Part shown: piece by piece, positions 37,901 to 48,700 of the stretch
Layout of the letters: the number at the start of each line of letters is the position of its first letter
Numbering within the stretch: position 1 is the first letter of the stretch
Source of the DNA: Tranzscheliella williamsii
Taxonomy: Eukaryota; Basidiomycota; Ustilaginomycetes; Ustilaginales; Ustilaginaceae
Reading direction: 5' to 3'
DNA length: 64,000 nucleotides
Assembly: GCA_023212725.1 (NCBI GenBank)
Contig: JALBYF010000008.1
Span: forward strand, 186,001-250,000
Program-made: the position numbers and the translations under genes
The notes under the pieces: model-generated
What the model saw: the letters and a program-made list of their open reading frames with translations, nothing else
Told to the model about the DNA's origin: nothing
Databases searched by the model: none

Positions 37901-39766
37901 ATTGAGGCCTTTTTGAACCTTCCATAGCGAGATCGATTCTACCTCTTTCGCCTTAGCCTCTTCCGTCGTGTCCTTATTCTTGCCTTTGCCGGAAGAAGCG
38001 TCATTCTCTCCTTTCGGCTGACCTGTGGTTTCTTCAGCTTCCTCCTTTGGCTCCTTGAGCAGCTCGGTCCATCTGCGGTCCTTCTCGCGAGTCAATAGGA
38101 AGCCGAGAGCCTGTTTCTGATGCTGCAGAAGGCGGGTAGAGATGAGCGGAGATGGCTCGACGGCGGCGAGCTCTTCTCCACTCTTGATGCTCGAGTAGAT
38201 CATGTCCACCTGTTCCTTCTTCTCTTTTTCTGACAGTTCTCTGTTCTGCACCGATGTGCCGATGCCTGCACCGCGATAGATACCGTTGTAGATGCTGGCC
38301 ATAGCGTCATTGCGCCAACCGCCAGGAGGAGGATTGTGTGGGTTTGTGTATTGAGGCTCGGTAGGATAATCTTCGGGAAAGTAAGAGAGGGGATGGTCAA
38401 GCTGGATGCCGCGCGATGAGAGGCGATCCGAGATCATGGCCAGGTCCGGGCGACGGGCGAAGACGAGGATTTCCAGGTGATGTAGAAAGTTTTGCGCCCG
38501 GCCAGCTGGTACCATGCGGCACCGCGCCTCACACCGGATCTTGTTGCTGCGTAGAAGAGGTTCCATCGCCGACACGTACTTCTCAGCCAGCGAGCCGAAC
38601 GAGGGCATATTCAGAGCGCCTCTGGCAACAGCCTGGTCTGGCGGTAAGCCAGGATGGGCGACGAGTGGGGGAAGTAGAACACTGACATTGACGTCCGGTC
38701 GTCCGGATGGTACGGGAGTGTAGTTCCAACCGCCTGGTAATGTTCTGCTGGCGGGAGGCAGATTTTGCGGGCTGTTTAGCGTCAGCATAATGGGGCGGTA
38801 GCCTTTTTCAGCCCAGAAGCGTGACATGGACGGCCAATTGCTTCTGCTCCAGGCAGGATCTTCCGGTGGGTCCTGATCGATGCTGCCTGGGTAGGTAAGA
38901 TGCTGAGGCAAGCCGTACATGCAAAGGACAACGGCATGCACAAGACCAGCACATACAATGGAATTGGATCTGATGTGGTCAACCTCGAACTCGTCCGGCG
39001 TCGGCCTTTTATGCGCCAGGATGACCGGTTCATCGCCATCATCGTTGACTTCGGCTTTGACACCTGTATTCGAGCCTTTCTGGGCCTTTGGCTTGCCATC
39101 GCCCTCGTCTTCATCGCTGCTGAGAGTCAGATCAATTGCGCTCGTCCAGGAGGATACAGGTGTGCTACTCGGCGTGGCGCGCTCCTTCGCCTTGCGGTCA
39201 TGGGAGATTGAAAAGGCGCCAGGCATGGCAGAGGACAAATCCGACGTGGACGGCTGAGGCAGTGCCGCCATAAATGGCTGCGAGGTGGAACGAGCGAAGG
39301 TGCCGGCGCTGTCGAGGAACTGGGTGGGTACTCTGGCGCCGCTCCCGCTGATTATCAGCCCATCAGGCTGACGCGTTCCAGGTCCGAGTGCCGCTGCTGT
39401 CTGGAAGGGGGGTCTGCCGGGCGGTGGTTGCCATATTGTGGGCCTTGAAGCTCTGCTCGAGGATTGCTGTGGCACAGAGCTCGGATGCTTCCCGCTGCTA
39501 GATCCTGGTAGTGATGCTCGTGGGGTGCCAAATCCGGAGGGCAATGTCCGCTTTCGGTCGTCAGACGCATAGGTTCCGGAGGTGGTCGCGGGCATAGCGG
39601 AGGGGCTACTATGATACGAGTATACACGATTTGCTGGCGAGGATGCGGACGTATGCTGCATATTTGGCGGGAGGATGAGCGGGACGTGCTCGAGCGGCTT
39701 CGACAGCAGGTCAGACGCATCGTCGACCTCCTCGAGGACGTCCCTAGAGGGGATCGAAGAAGCCAT
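34976..39766 (-). CDS. SNF2-family ATPase with internal RING finger (Rad5/Rad16/Uls1 group)
   Basis: A single 1596-residue frame from ATG 39766. The N-terminal 250 residues are disordered and include IDLTLSSDEDE, a textbook SUMO-interacting motif with its acidic flank. The SNF2 ATPase has motif I (DDMGLGKT), DEAH (VVLDEAHQIKG) and LTGTPIQN. A split RING lies between the ATPase halves: CNEC, a loop of about 70 residues, CQHLFCSSC, then CPIC. The helicase C-half has FSQWTKMLD, RLDGTM, LLVSLRAGGTGLNL and DPYWNPAVENQ..DRIYRMGQ. No HIRAN domain is evident, which with the SIM favours a Uls1-like SUMO-targeted ubiquitin ligase/translocase over Rad5/HLTF. A role in DNA repair or clearing SUMOylated chromatin proteins follows from the family. 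Confidence 0.9.
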   Translation of the reverse strand: MASSIPSRDVLEEVDDASDLLSKPLEHVPLILPPNMQHTSASSPANRVYSYHSSPSAMPATTSGTYASDDRKRTLPSGFGTPRASLPGSSSGKHPSSVPQQSSSRASRPTIWQPPPGRPPFQTAAALGPGTRQPDGLIISGSGARVPTQFLDSAGTFARSTSQPFMAALPQPSTSDLSSAMPGAFSISHDRKAKERATPSSTPVSSWTSAIDLTLSSDEDEGDGKPKAQKGSNTGVKAEVNDDGDEPVILAHKRPTPDEFEVDHIRSNSIVCAGLVHAVVLCMYGLPQHLTYPGSIDQDPPEDPAWSRSNWPSMSRFWAEKGYRPIMLTLNSPQNLPPASRTLPGGWNYTPVPSGRPDVNVSVLLPPLVAHPGLPPDQAVARGALNMPSFGSLAEKYVSAMEPLLRSNKIRCEARCRMVPAGRAQNFLHHLEILVFARRPDLAMISDRLSSRGIQLDHPLSYFPEDYPTEPQYTNPHNPPPGGWRNDAMASIYNGIYRGAGIGTSVQNRELSEKEKKEQVDMIYSSIKSGEELAAVEPSPLISTRLLQHQKQALGFLLTREKDRRWTELLKEPKEEAEETTGQPKGENDASSGKGKNKDTTEEAKAKEVESISLWKVQKGLNGKIRSWRNLITNREVTVQPRICRGAILADDMGLGKTITTIALIAHSLSDADAFGRSSVQKNLQAEREDAMQGNPIDAKYEVSDAKRWINGKDKDDGDDDSDFELNSPSMGLAVHGAPPASKAPLSNNNKPSKKEKVDPEIVRRQHIERRSRATLIVCPLSVVSNWEDQFKEHWTRKRQPSIYIYHGNSRITDTKRLANFDIVITTYSTLGTEFSNQSTWVAEETKPDKKQPFAYADNDDDDDDDAIVMVNENGIPVHDGGGTTAGKHGKKRKRKPAKEAPNALQRIEWFRVVLDEAHQIKGAGTWQSKAVCNLSAQRRLCLTGTPIQNGIDDLFALLKFLRLDPFTDRAVWNEFCGHREATGLNTKTKENEPIDSANLGHVQIIMKFLALRRQKTSTTTDGKQLLTLPPKLSRTEYLEFEASEKARYQALHNRYKEDFEEMMAGDTVNNNYATILHEILNLRLTCDHPSLVDASKDAKRKEHGADLFSAIKEDGLSRERAALLFILFRDSEMGYCNECQTDLSGCADTDATRDADELADAVSEAASTSNGRGKLKRSKISEPSTPVMGYTGGMDTPAESDSYRSHVRAVVTRCQHLFCSSCFRRQIGCSWPDVSATDVGHCPICSHSLQLAIDAVELEHSDFVGLNDDRGNQSDSDDNDSDYGQAEGDNMGAKPENVDDFDWGSDSGTAQAAPRRKAPRKSDQAKANGSKSLGPGSGDISLQGRKDLSTKIKALISDLIPFSKCNPYSALYDTMAPQLVHVDASASDDPDVKAAGAPVVVVQRPPPAVMENSFLSKLDTTMGAMASYEPIKSVVFSQWTKMLDRIQKSLGITGIKFVRLDGTMKRVDRSASIETFRTDPSVEVLLVSLRAGGTGLNLVSACRAYLMDPYWNPAVENQGLDRIYRMGQSRPVITTKYIMKHSIEENMLRLQKRKMMLAEKVGSRREVAVTAQERREERREELKILFGTSNGGVEE

Positions 39767-41219
39767 GGCAGGCTGACGAGAACTCAGCTGGATGCGACCT
39801 CATGCACTGGACAAGGGAGCCTGCGTAGATGTGAGCCAGACGATCTAGTTGTGCATCCCTGCTGGTGTAGACGAGGCTGGACTCTATGTTACGGCGCGAG
39901 TGCAAATGGTGTTGAATGCGCAGCAAGCTAGGGACAAGAAAGGGGCGTAAATGGCAGAGCAGCCAAGCTGAACGCAAAGCTGAACGCCGATGTGTCGTGA
40001 TGAGGCGAGCGCGGCGCGTTGGAGCGGCCAAACCGGATGTAAGCGAAAGTTAAGCTAGTCGCAGCAGGCGCGCGCGCATAGTGATGAGGTCGTGACAAGT
40101 AGGCTGAACGAATGGTTAGTGTGCTGATCTAGTTCAGCGAGGATGCAGCGGTGCAGCTGGCGGCGTACTTGGGGGCGATGGCGGAAGCGTAATGGCTGAG
40201 TCGAACGTGCTCGCGCAATGCCGTGTAGGCAGATGAAGGGATAGAAGTGACAGTGACAAGTGACAGTGGAGAGTGGTACTGCGGGTATGCCGCTGGAAGA
40301 TCCTATCATTGCAATTCAACACCAGAGATGAGTGAGAGTGTGCTTTCGGCTTGCTGCGCGTCAGACCGGCCAAAGGCGTGGCGAGGCGAGTCGAATCGGC
40401 ATAAGCGCTGGCCGCATACACGATTGGACCCTTGCGATGCTCCTCTCCGCGTCTCTTGCCCGTCACTCGCTCACTCGCCCTGCCAATCACAGAATCGAGG
40501 ACGCTCGCCATCGCAATCAGGCTGATTCAGCACTGCGTGTCAAGACCCCGCGCAACACCCGTCACAGTGCGAGTGTTCATTTGCCGTTTGTCCATCGACC
40601 CGTCCGCAACGAAAGGCGGATGACTCAGCCCACACATATTGTGCGCTCATACCATCGCCTCGGCCGCCAACCTCATACTGTTCGCGGTTGACACTGAGTG
40701 TGCATGTAAATGTGAATACGGACGGCAGCCAAGCGGTAGAAGTCGATTTAGCTGGCGCTGGGCCCGCTCCAAGCGAGACGGAAGATCCGGTCGTGTGCTC
40801 CCTCGATAGGTGAAGAGGCCGCGGCGGTGTCTATACTGTCACATGACCATGCTCCGACACGCTTCGAACCCTGCCGCTGAGGGCACGAGGCGAAAATGGT
40901 TGTGTGTTCCAGCAGCGCGGTCACCTGCCGCAATGCCGCTATGGTGCTGCAACTCACCCTGCTGGCCTCGCTGTGGGCAGCGCTGCGCAGATCGGTTGTT
41001 CCGTCAGCCTGTAGCAGCGATGATCCCTAGATGAGAAAATCGGATCAACCGAGTCCCACGTCACAGGCCCTGCATTGGCCGCTATTAGAAATAGCCTTTC
41101 CCCAACCGCATCGATTAGCTGTGGCCTGCAATCGGTGTAGTAGTGTAATGCATTGGTAGGGTATGTGTATGTGAGTGGGTGGGGAAGAGGCGCTGGGCGA
41201 GCCGGTCCATTGGTGGGTG
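39767..41219. other. Intergenic upstream of the SNF2-RING gene
   Basis: About 1.45 kb between two minus-strand genes. A 13-bp imperfect tandem repeat (AAGTGACAGTGAC/GGA) lies at 40245-40270. I find no convincing coding frame, tRNA or mobile element. Confidence 0.5.
40245..40270. repeat. 13-bp imperfect tandem repeat
   Basis: Two adjacent copies of AAGTGACAGTG(A/G)(C/A) in the SNF2-RING upstream region, about 480 bases from its ATG. No known function. Confidence 0.6.
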
Positions 41220-43856
41220 TCATAGGATGCCTCGGAGCATGAGCAGCCTGTTTTCGCAGAGGCAGACAAGGGTGTCCTCTGGCTCTGCCGAGTGGGCAGC
41301 GGTGGGGGAGGGGGGCGGGAGGCGTGCGGCGACGACGCTCAGCAGTGCGCCGCTCGGTGGATGGTCGTCGAGCGCGCCGTCTTGTGCGGTGTGCATGCGG
41401 GCCTGCTCGGCGCTGTTGCCACCGGTGCCGAGCCGGATGACGCGTGAGCGGGCGTACTTGGACGGCGAGGAGCGGTGGTCCGCTCGCGGCTGGGAGTAGT
41501 AGACGAAGAGGTTACCAGCGCCGGTGGCTGTGCCGCCGTGCGGTGGGGCGGGGTGGCTAGAGCCGGTGACCAGGGGCGCGTTTTCAAAGGCGAGCACGGC
41601 ATACCGCTCAGCATGCTCGCCAGCGTCCCTGCAATGCACATAGACACGGTGCGCATCCCGCTTCGATGCGAGCACGAACGCCAGCGCGGGCAATGTGTCG
41701 TCGTGCGTCCACTGCCTGTGCCCATGCCCGGCGCTGGAAGGACAGAGAACAAGGCCGTCCAGGTCGTGTTTTACCACCAAAGCCCCTTGCCCGGCAGAAC
41801 TAGGCAACGAGGTGGCCAGCAGCGAGGGCAGCCCGCCGGCTCCGTCGCGCGGCCGGTCGACAGCGATAGGGGCGGCCTCCTTTGGCGTCAACGCCCGCTC
41901 CTCGACCCAGGAAACGCACGCAGGCCGCCCGACGCTGGCGTCCTCCTCCTCGAGTCCGTCGTTGAGCAAGCTGGGCTGGTCGAGCGACAGCCCGGCCGTG
42001 CCGCTGCCGGTCGTGAGGCCAGTACGATCCAGACCGTACCCGCTGCCTCCGGCGTTCAGCTGCTCTTGGTCGACCGTGTACTTCTCCATCCCCTCCAGCA
42101 TGTTGATCAGCTCCGAGGGATCCACTGTCTCCGGCACGTCGTCTTCATCGTCCTCCCCTTCCGCTTCTACACCGTCCAGATCTTCGAGCTTCTCATCCTC
42201 GTCCAGCCCGTCGACGTCGACCTCGCCGACATCCTCGCTGTTTCCACTAGCGACGCCAGCTGCCCGGTCTCGCGCTTCTTGGAAGGTCAATCTCGTCTTG
42301 TTCGAGACTTGTTCCCAGCGGCTTCGTTTCTGGCGCCGATCGGCTGGCGGCGCGCGGTTGGCAAAGACCTGCAGCCAGCGAGTTGCTTGGTGCCTCTTTT
42401 CGAGGTGCAGCGTCAGGATTCCCACGGGCTTGCCCGTGAGCGCGCCGCTGTTGCCCACCACCTTCTCCCATGTCCAGATGCTGCCGGCGGGGTCGATCTC
42501 GGCCCAGGTGGAGCGAGAAACATACCGCCCGGACAGGATCATTCTAGCCGCGTGCAGCAGCGGGTCTTCTTGCTCCTCTTCAGGGCCTCTGCCCAGCTCG
42601 GTAATTGCAGCTGTGCCTACCAGGGCGCCATCAGATAGCGAGAGGCTGAGGCCACGGTCGGAAAAGTGCGCCCGGATGTGCGACTTATCGATCGAGGGAG
42701 GCAAGCTGAAGGCGACCGTGACAGTATCCGATGTCTGCGTCCACGAGTAGTGCGGCGACATTCGTGCGCGGGGCTGGCGGCAAGCATCAAGCTTCTGGGG
42801 CTCGATAGGCGCGGTGGCGTCAGTCGGTGATAATGCGCAAGTTCCAGCATTGTCGGCTGTGCTCGGTTCAGCCGCTGTGTAGCCCGCCTCAGCACAGAGG
42901 AAGTGGCTGGAGGCAGCGGGGTCCAGCCGTGCAGCGATGAGCGGCTCTGGGCCAGTCACGGCCCAGCGGGCGTTGAGCGATACAGGGGCTGTGCCGCCGG
43001 GATTCTCGTCTGTGTTTGCACTCAACGGAGGAAGCTCGACAAGGCGCAGCTCGAACACCGTCTGGCTGCTCTGCTCCAGGGCCGTCCTTGCCGCAGTGCT
43101 GTTACTCCGCTCGTCCGGCTGGTACCCAAGACCCTTCATCCTCCCAGCGGCCGAGACGGCCTGCTGCGAGGGGACCGATCTCGAGCTTTCAACAAGGACG
43201 AGACGCTCGTGCTGGCCGTTGTCCGCCTTGAGTGTGAATGGCAAGGGGGGCGCGTCGGCACTTGCAGCAACGGTGAAATACTGCACGCGAGAAGCGATCC
43301 AACGGACGAGCCCCGAGCTTTGCTGGATGCTCTCGATAGTCAAGACAACCAGGTCGCCCGAGCCGGCGGAAGCGATAAGTGTGTGTGCGTCGACGGAGAG
43401 GAGGGAGGGCAGAGACGTGCGGTACCGGTCGTCCTGCTTGGCGGGGACAGGTTCTGCAAGCCGATGTACTGGGTGTCCCACCAGCCTGTCGGTGGCGGCG
43501 CTGTAGGTGAGGAGGACTACAAAGCGGCTGTGGTCGATGTAGGCGGCGAAGGGGTGAGCGGGGGTGAGCGTCTTGAGGGGGGCAAGGTGCTGGTGGTGCG
43601 CGCGTGCTTTGGCATCCTTGTAGCCCAGGCTCAGCCCGCGCCCGCACGGATACAGCTTGCCGAGGCTCAGCGGCGCGCTGGGCAGCGCATAGGACGACGC
43701 CGCCCACAACGCCCCCTCGCCCTCCTGGACGAGCTTGTACGCCTCAAACCGCGCATCGGGCTTCGTCTCTCGCACTTCGAACCAGCCCGCAGACGAGCCC
43801 GCGGTAGACTCACCCCGACGCTCCAGAGGCGTCTTGTACGCCTGCGCGTAGGCCAT
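41220..43856 (-). CDS. NUDCD1: NUDCD1-like protein with a CS (NudC) domain
   Basis: An 878-residue frame from ATG 43856. The N-terminal half (1-350) reads like repeated beta strands of a propeller. The CS domain is at about 365-475: PHYSWTQTSDTVTVAFSLP, ALVGTAAI, TWEKV and EKRHQATRW, the p23-like fold used by NudC proteins to assist Hsp90. Next comes an acidic linker (about 515-570) and a second beta-rich half. This N-propeller/CS/C-half arrangement and length fit NUDCD1 (CML66), which in mammals binds the helicase DHX15 and is tied to dynein and splicing factors. The exact role in fungi is unknown. The 3' end is C-rich on the coding strand. Confidence 0.75.
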   Translation of the reverse strand: MAYAQAYKTPLERRGESTAGSSAGWFEVRETKPDARFEAYKLVQEGEGALWAASSYALPSAPLSLGKLYPCGRGLSLGYKDAKARAHHQHLAPLKTLTPAHPFAAYIDHSRFVVLLTYSAATDRLVGHPVHRLAEPVPAKQDDRYRTSLPSLLSVDAHTLIASAGSGDLVVLTIESIQQSSGLVRWIASRVQYFTVAASADAPPLPFTLKADNGQHERLVLVESSRSVPSQQAVSAAGRMKGLGYQPDERSNSTAARTALEQSSQTVFELRLVELPPLSANTDENPGGTAPVSLNARWAVTGPEPLIAARLDPAASSHFLCAEAGYTAAEPSTADNAGTCALSPTDATAPIEPQKLDACRQPRARMSPHYSWTQTSDTVTVAFSLPPSIDKSHIRAHFSDRGLSLSLSDGALVGTAAITELGRGPEEEQEDPLLHAARMILSGRYVSRSTWAEIDPAGSIWTWEKVVGNSGALTGKPVGILTLHLEKRHQATRWLQVFANRAPPADRRQKRSRWEQVSNKTRLTFQEARDRAAGVASGNSEDVGEVDVDGLDEDEKLEDLDGVEAEGEDDEDDVPETVDPSELINMLEGMEKYTVDQEQLNAGGSGYGLDRTGLTTGSGTAGLSLDQPSLLNDGLEEEDASVGRPACVSWVEERALTPKEAAPIAVDRPRDGAGGLPSLLATSLPSSAGQGALVVKHDLDGLVLCPSSAGHGHRQWTHDDTLPALAFVLASKRDAHRVYVHCRDAGEHAERYAVLAFENAPLVTGSSHPAPPHGGTATGAGNLFVYYSQPRADHRSSPSKYARSRVIRLGTGGNSAEQARMHTAQDGALDDHPPSGALLSVVAARLPPPSPTAAHSAEPEDTLVCLCENRLLMLRGIL

Positions 43857-44281
43857 CTCTACCGCGCCTCGGAGAAGCTCCTAAGTGGATCCCGGCACAA
43901 AAGCTTACGGTTTTCTGAATGAGACGAATGACAAGGGCGTGCCGACACCTTTCACACCGTTGTGCAGGGACGACGGAGCCTAGACAGCGAGCCAGCAGGA
44001 AGGTTGTGGCACACGCTTAACACGCAAAACGCCAAAAATTGCCAGAAGTCGACCTCGGTCTCGCCCGAAAGCCGTGGTTGACGTTTCGTGTGGAGGTCGC
44101 CAAAAGACGGCTGTTAAATCACTGCAACTACGGATTCACGCAGGCACAACAGTCTAGGTGGTTGTGTCGAGGGTATATATTCCTTGGACAATGTGAAAGT
44201 GTGACGAGATCAACTACATAGCTGGAGCGCATACAAGGAACAAATAGACGGGGGGTCCAGGAAGCGGCGACTCGTTGTGAA
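43857..44281. other. Intergenic: NUDCD1-like promoter and LEA-like 3' region
   Basis: About 425 bases, moderately AT-rich near 44040-44270. Nothing specific seen. Confidence 0.5.
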
Positions 44282-45059
44282 TCACTTGGGGCCGGTGACG
44301 CCCTGGGTGGCGCCTTTCGCCTGGGCGGAGGCGTTGTTGAGGGTCTGGCCAGCCTCGCCGGCCTTTTGGGAGGCGGTGTTGGCGGCGTCGTTGGCAAGCG
44401 AGTGGGCGGTGGCGCTGGTCTGGCCAGCCTGCTTGGAGGCTTCGTCGGCGAGCTCGCCGGCCTTCTGCTGGCCGGCGGCGAGCAGGTGGGAAACGTTGTC
44501 GACCAGGTTGGCAGCAGTGTTGCGCGCCTGGTTGACGACGCCCTCTGCGTTCTCCTCGGCGGGCTTGATGTACTGGTTGGCCGAGTCGAGCGTGTGCGAC
44601 GCCAGGTCGCGCGCCTGGTTGGTCAGCCCAGCAATCGTCTGCTTGGCCTCCTCGGCCGACTGTTCGCCCTGCTTCGCGGCCTTGTCCGTAGTGCGCGACG
44701 CATCGTTGGCCGCATTGTCAGCAGCCGAGCGCGTCTGGTCCGCCGCGTTCTCAGCGTGCTTCTGCCCCTGCCCCAAAAGGTTGCCAGCCGTCTGCTGAAC
44801 GTAGGCAATCGTGTCTATCGAAAAAAACGGAAAGGGAAGGGTCGGATCAAGTCAGGATACGGTTCCCGCAATGGCCTTTGTTGGGATCGCAAAATTACTT
44901 ACTGCCTGCGAGTTCGGTAGCCTGCTTGTACAGGGTGTCGGCCTGCTCCTGAGCCTGCTGACCAGCCTGGTTGGCCTGCTTGGAAGCGTCGTTGCCAAGG
45001 TTCTGAGCGTCCTTGGAGACGTCGTTGGTGGTCTTGTTGGTTCCTGGGACTTGAGACAT
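44282..45059 (-). CDS. LEA-like, Ala/Gln-rich amphipathic stress protein, two exons
   Basis: Exon 1 is 45059-44903 and exon 2 is 44814-44282, with an 88-bp intron (GTAAGT to a T-tract and GATAG); 229 residues. The splice joins ELAG to NTIAYVQQT in phase. The protein is almost wholly hydrophilic, rich in Ala, Gln, Asn, Asp and Lys, and has no Cys or Trp. It repeats units such as ASKQANQAG, QARDLASH and ASQKAGEAG with 11-residue-like spacing, as in group 3 LEA proteins and fungal Grg1/Ccg-1-type helical proteins. Such proteins are disordered in water and fold into helices on drying or at membranes. Desiccation, osmotic or starvation protection is inferred. A retained intron would end the protein at GSK after 54 residues. 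Confidence 0.75.
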
Positions 45060-45753
45060 GTTGAAAGCTAGCGTCAAAAAGGACGGAGAGTGTTTCGATG
45101 GATTTGTGTGTGGAAGAAGAGATGCTATGAGAGCTAAAGGAGGTTGTGAAGAGCGGGTGAGGAGAAGACGGCAAGGCAGGGCGGTATATGTACCCTACAG
45201 CGATAAGAAGATCTAGGAGCGAAGTGGGCCGCCACTTGAATCATACGCTCGATGCGAGGGAAGCGACGACATTCTGGCGCGTCTGACGTCGCTGCAGTGC
45301 CTGAGGTTGGGACTCAGCCACGTACGATGAGCACATTGGGCCGGGGCCAGGCTTTCTAGTTGCTGTGTTCTTTTCGTCTGAAAGCGCCCCTTGCTCACTC
45401 TTCGCCCCAATCGGGACTGGACCCGTCAGGTGGCAATCGCGCTGTTGGATGACGCAATGACGCGTGATTTCGCCATGGCCGGGCTTTTTCTCTCCGCACG
45501 GCCAGCTGCCACCCCCGATTACGGCCATCGAGAAACAAATTAATACGCGTACCACGCCGCCACCCGCACCATTGAAACCAACCGTACGATACAAGCGTTC
45601 GCCATGGCCCATCTTGCTGGCAAAGCGACGTCACAAACGCAAGAGAAGGAAACATCCGGCGGACAGATGAAGCACAATCACAACTGGACAAGCTGAATCT
45701 AAGTCGGTCAGGAGTGGCATTGCGTGCTGCATATGCCAGTGCTGTGAGGTGCG
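45060..45753. promoter_or_regulatory. Intergenic: LEA-like promoter and helicase 3' region
   Basis: About 690 bases. A CCCCT stress-response-like element is at 45387-45391, about 330 bases upstream of the LEA-like ATG, and an ATATACC TATA-like sequence on the minus strand lies near 45185. Single short motifs of this kind occur by chance, so the support is weak. Confidence 0.3.
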
Positions 45754-48700
45754 CTACTGCTGAAGGGCGAGGTCCTCGTCGTTGGCGGCGACGCCGAGGA
45801 CGAGGCAGGCGAGGTCGAAGAGGCGGGACTGCGCGTCGGACCACTTGCGGCCTGGGTAGCGGAAGCTGCTCTTCATGAGTTTGCCAAGCTGGTCGCGGAG
45901 CGTCTTGAGTGCGAGCAGGCTCTTGGGGTCGGCACTGGCAAGGCGGATGCGCTGCCGGTCGATGTAGACGCTGTTGCTCGACAGCTTGAAGTCGGCATCG
46001 CCACAGAGCATGTACACCGCCTTGTCGTCCATCAGCCCCGTCTCCCAGGCGTACAGCTTCCTGCTCTGCACCATCGTGTAGTACAGCATATAGCTGCTCT
46101 GGCTCCGCACCAGTTCGCCCATCTTGACCTTGAAATTGACCGACGACGGATGGATCGAGGTCGGCTGGTTATTGCCGATGGTCTTGAGCTGGTAGGTCTT
46201 GCTGTCAATGTGCAGAAGCTTGGGGTACAGGCCGGCCGCTAGCGTTGCATGGATCATCGCCAGACTCCTTGCGTTGACATCGAGCTCGGGCGGAACGGCC
46301 ATGAACTTGGGCTTGCCATAGTTGTTGCCACCTCTGTATCGCAACCTGTTCAACTCTTGCTTAACGACGTCGTCGACACTGACAAAGCCTGAGTCGACCA
46401 GGTAGCTAAAGTATTGCTGACGAAGCTCTTCGATCTGCAGCAGATTCTGCAGGCTGAGGAAGCTCTTGCCGCAATAGACCCGGTGGTGATTCTTCGCTGC
46501 CGCACGTCTAAATCCGTTGAAGGCGTTGGCGATGGTAAGAAAGTCGGAATCCCCTAGCTTGAAGCTCTGCTTTGCGCGGTCAGCTTCGGCTTCCTTGCCA
46601 AAAGGTGTGATGAACGGCGACTTGGAGTTCAGCGCCGCCGCGATCGTTAGCGCCGGGTCGAGACACTTGAAGAGCGTAGCCACAAGGAGGAACTTGCCCA
46701 TATGCACGTCCAGCGGCATCTTGGACAAGTGCCGACCAAGATGCGTGATTTCTTCCGTCGTCGTCAAAGCCTTTACCTCGACAAGCGCCGAGATAGCTCG
46801 TTGGATGTTGGCATTGCTTGGCGGGTCGAGCGCTTGCGAGAGTGCATTCTCGATCGAGTCGCCGATCTTGATCTTCATGATCTTGAGCTTCAAGGCCAGA
46901 TCCTGCAGAGACAGTCTCAGCATCTCGGGTAGAGGATGCTCGTCGAGGTACGAATCATGGCGATATTTAGTAAACAGGTGAAAGCAGATGCCTTCCTGCA
47001 CTCGACCTGCTCGGCCACGTCGTTGTTTGGCGTTGCTCCTAGCGATAAAGCACTCGATCAGTCTTGAAATCTGCCGCTTCTCGTCGTACCGCATTTCTCG
47101 ATGCTTGCCGGAATCGATGACACAGGTAATGTCGGGGATCGTGATACCTGTTTCTGCAATGTTGGTGGCAATCACGATCTTCCTCACCCCCTTGGGCGGC
47201 ACGTTGAAAACAGCGCCCTGGTCCTCAGACGAAATCGTCGAGTGCAAAGGATGGAGCTGAAAGCCGGCGCCACCGAACACAGGATGGTCGACCAGCATAT
47301 CGTGGCATTTGCGAATCTCAGCGAGACCAGGCATGAAAATCAACGTTGCGGCGCTGTACACCTCCAGATCCTTTTCGAAACAGACCCGTTCGAGAATCTT
47401 GATGATCAGATCGTGGTTGATGACGTATTCGTTCATCTTGGCCAGCGTGTCGATGGTCTTAGGGCGGTAAGATTTGCCCAATGCTCCTGTGCTGGGTCCC
47501 TGTTCATCATCGTCGTCATCGTCCAGCGGAGGTTCTTCCTCTTCCTCGGCTTGCGAGATCACCTGGAGCTTGCTCTTGTTCCCAGGCACATTCTGCTTCC
47601 GCGCAGTCTGCCCGTGCCCGCGTTTCGGCCTGAAGGCGTAGGCGGAGTCGTCCTCAATAGCGTAGTTGCTCATCTCCACCGCGTCCTCGAGGTAGTGGAC
47701 ATTGACCGGGAAGGTGCGGCCCGGTACGGAAATGGTGGGACAACCTCCGCAGTACTTGCTGATCCTCTCGGCGTCGACGGTGGCAGACATCAAGATAACC
47801 CTGAGATCCTTGCGGTGCGCGATCAACGTCTTGAGAATGATGAGCAGAAAGTCCGACTCAATGGATCGCTCGTGTACCTCGTCGATGATGACATGTGTGA
47901 TCTCATTGAAGGCGGTGCCCTCCAGCATCCGAAGCACGATACCCGTGGTGGCATAGACCAGCCGTGCATTCTTTCCGACATGGCTCTCGAGACGGATCGC
48001 ATAGCCTACCAAGCTATCATTGCCACCGACGCTCTTGCGTGGCTCGCCCAGCTCTTGTGATACACGCTCCGCCAATGAGATGGCCGAGATTCGTCTGGGT
48101 TCGGTCACGTAGATCTTGCAGTGTTGGCCCTGCGCCATGCAGTTCTCCAGTATGTACGCTGGCACCTGCGTCGATTTACCACAGCCAGTCTCACCGCTCA
48201 GAACAAAGATCTGGTTGTTTTCGACCAGGTCCAGGATCTCCTGTCTATGATTGGCGATGGGGAGACTCTGACGGCCCGGCAGCATCTTCTGATAGGGGCC
48301 CGACTGTCTACGCTTGGCGAAATATTCGGCGATTTCTTTGGCCCTAGCCTCAGATGGCTGAGGAGCTGAGGCGGTTGAGAGCTCGCCAAGGTCTGTCTGC
48401 TCAGAGGCAGCAGTGTTTCCAAGCGCCGGTTTGGCTTTGGTCTTCTTGACACTCTCAGCCTCCTCCATTCTGACGCGAATGACGTCTCGGACACGCTGGT
48501 AGCGCAAGCGGGCCTTTCGGTCCCTCTCTTCCTTCTGCAGCGCAGCGAGCTCCTCCCACCAATCGCGGTACCCGGGCGGAAGCGCGCGCTGGACTTGTTT
48601 GTCCTTGTCGATACAGAACAGCGCTACAGTAGCGATCAGATCGTCGGCCTGCAATTGTGATGCGCATCCGACGGTGGTCAGAACGTACTCGTCAACATAG

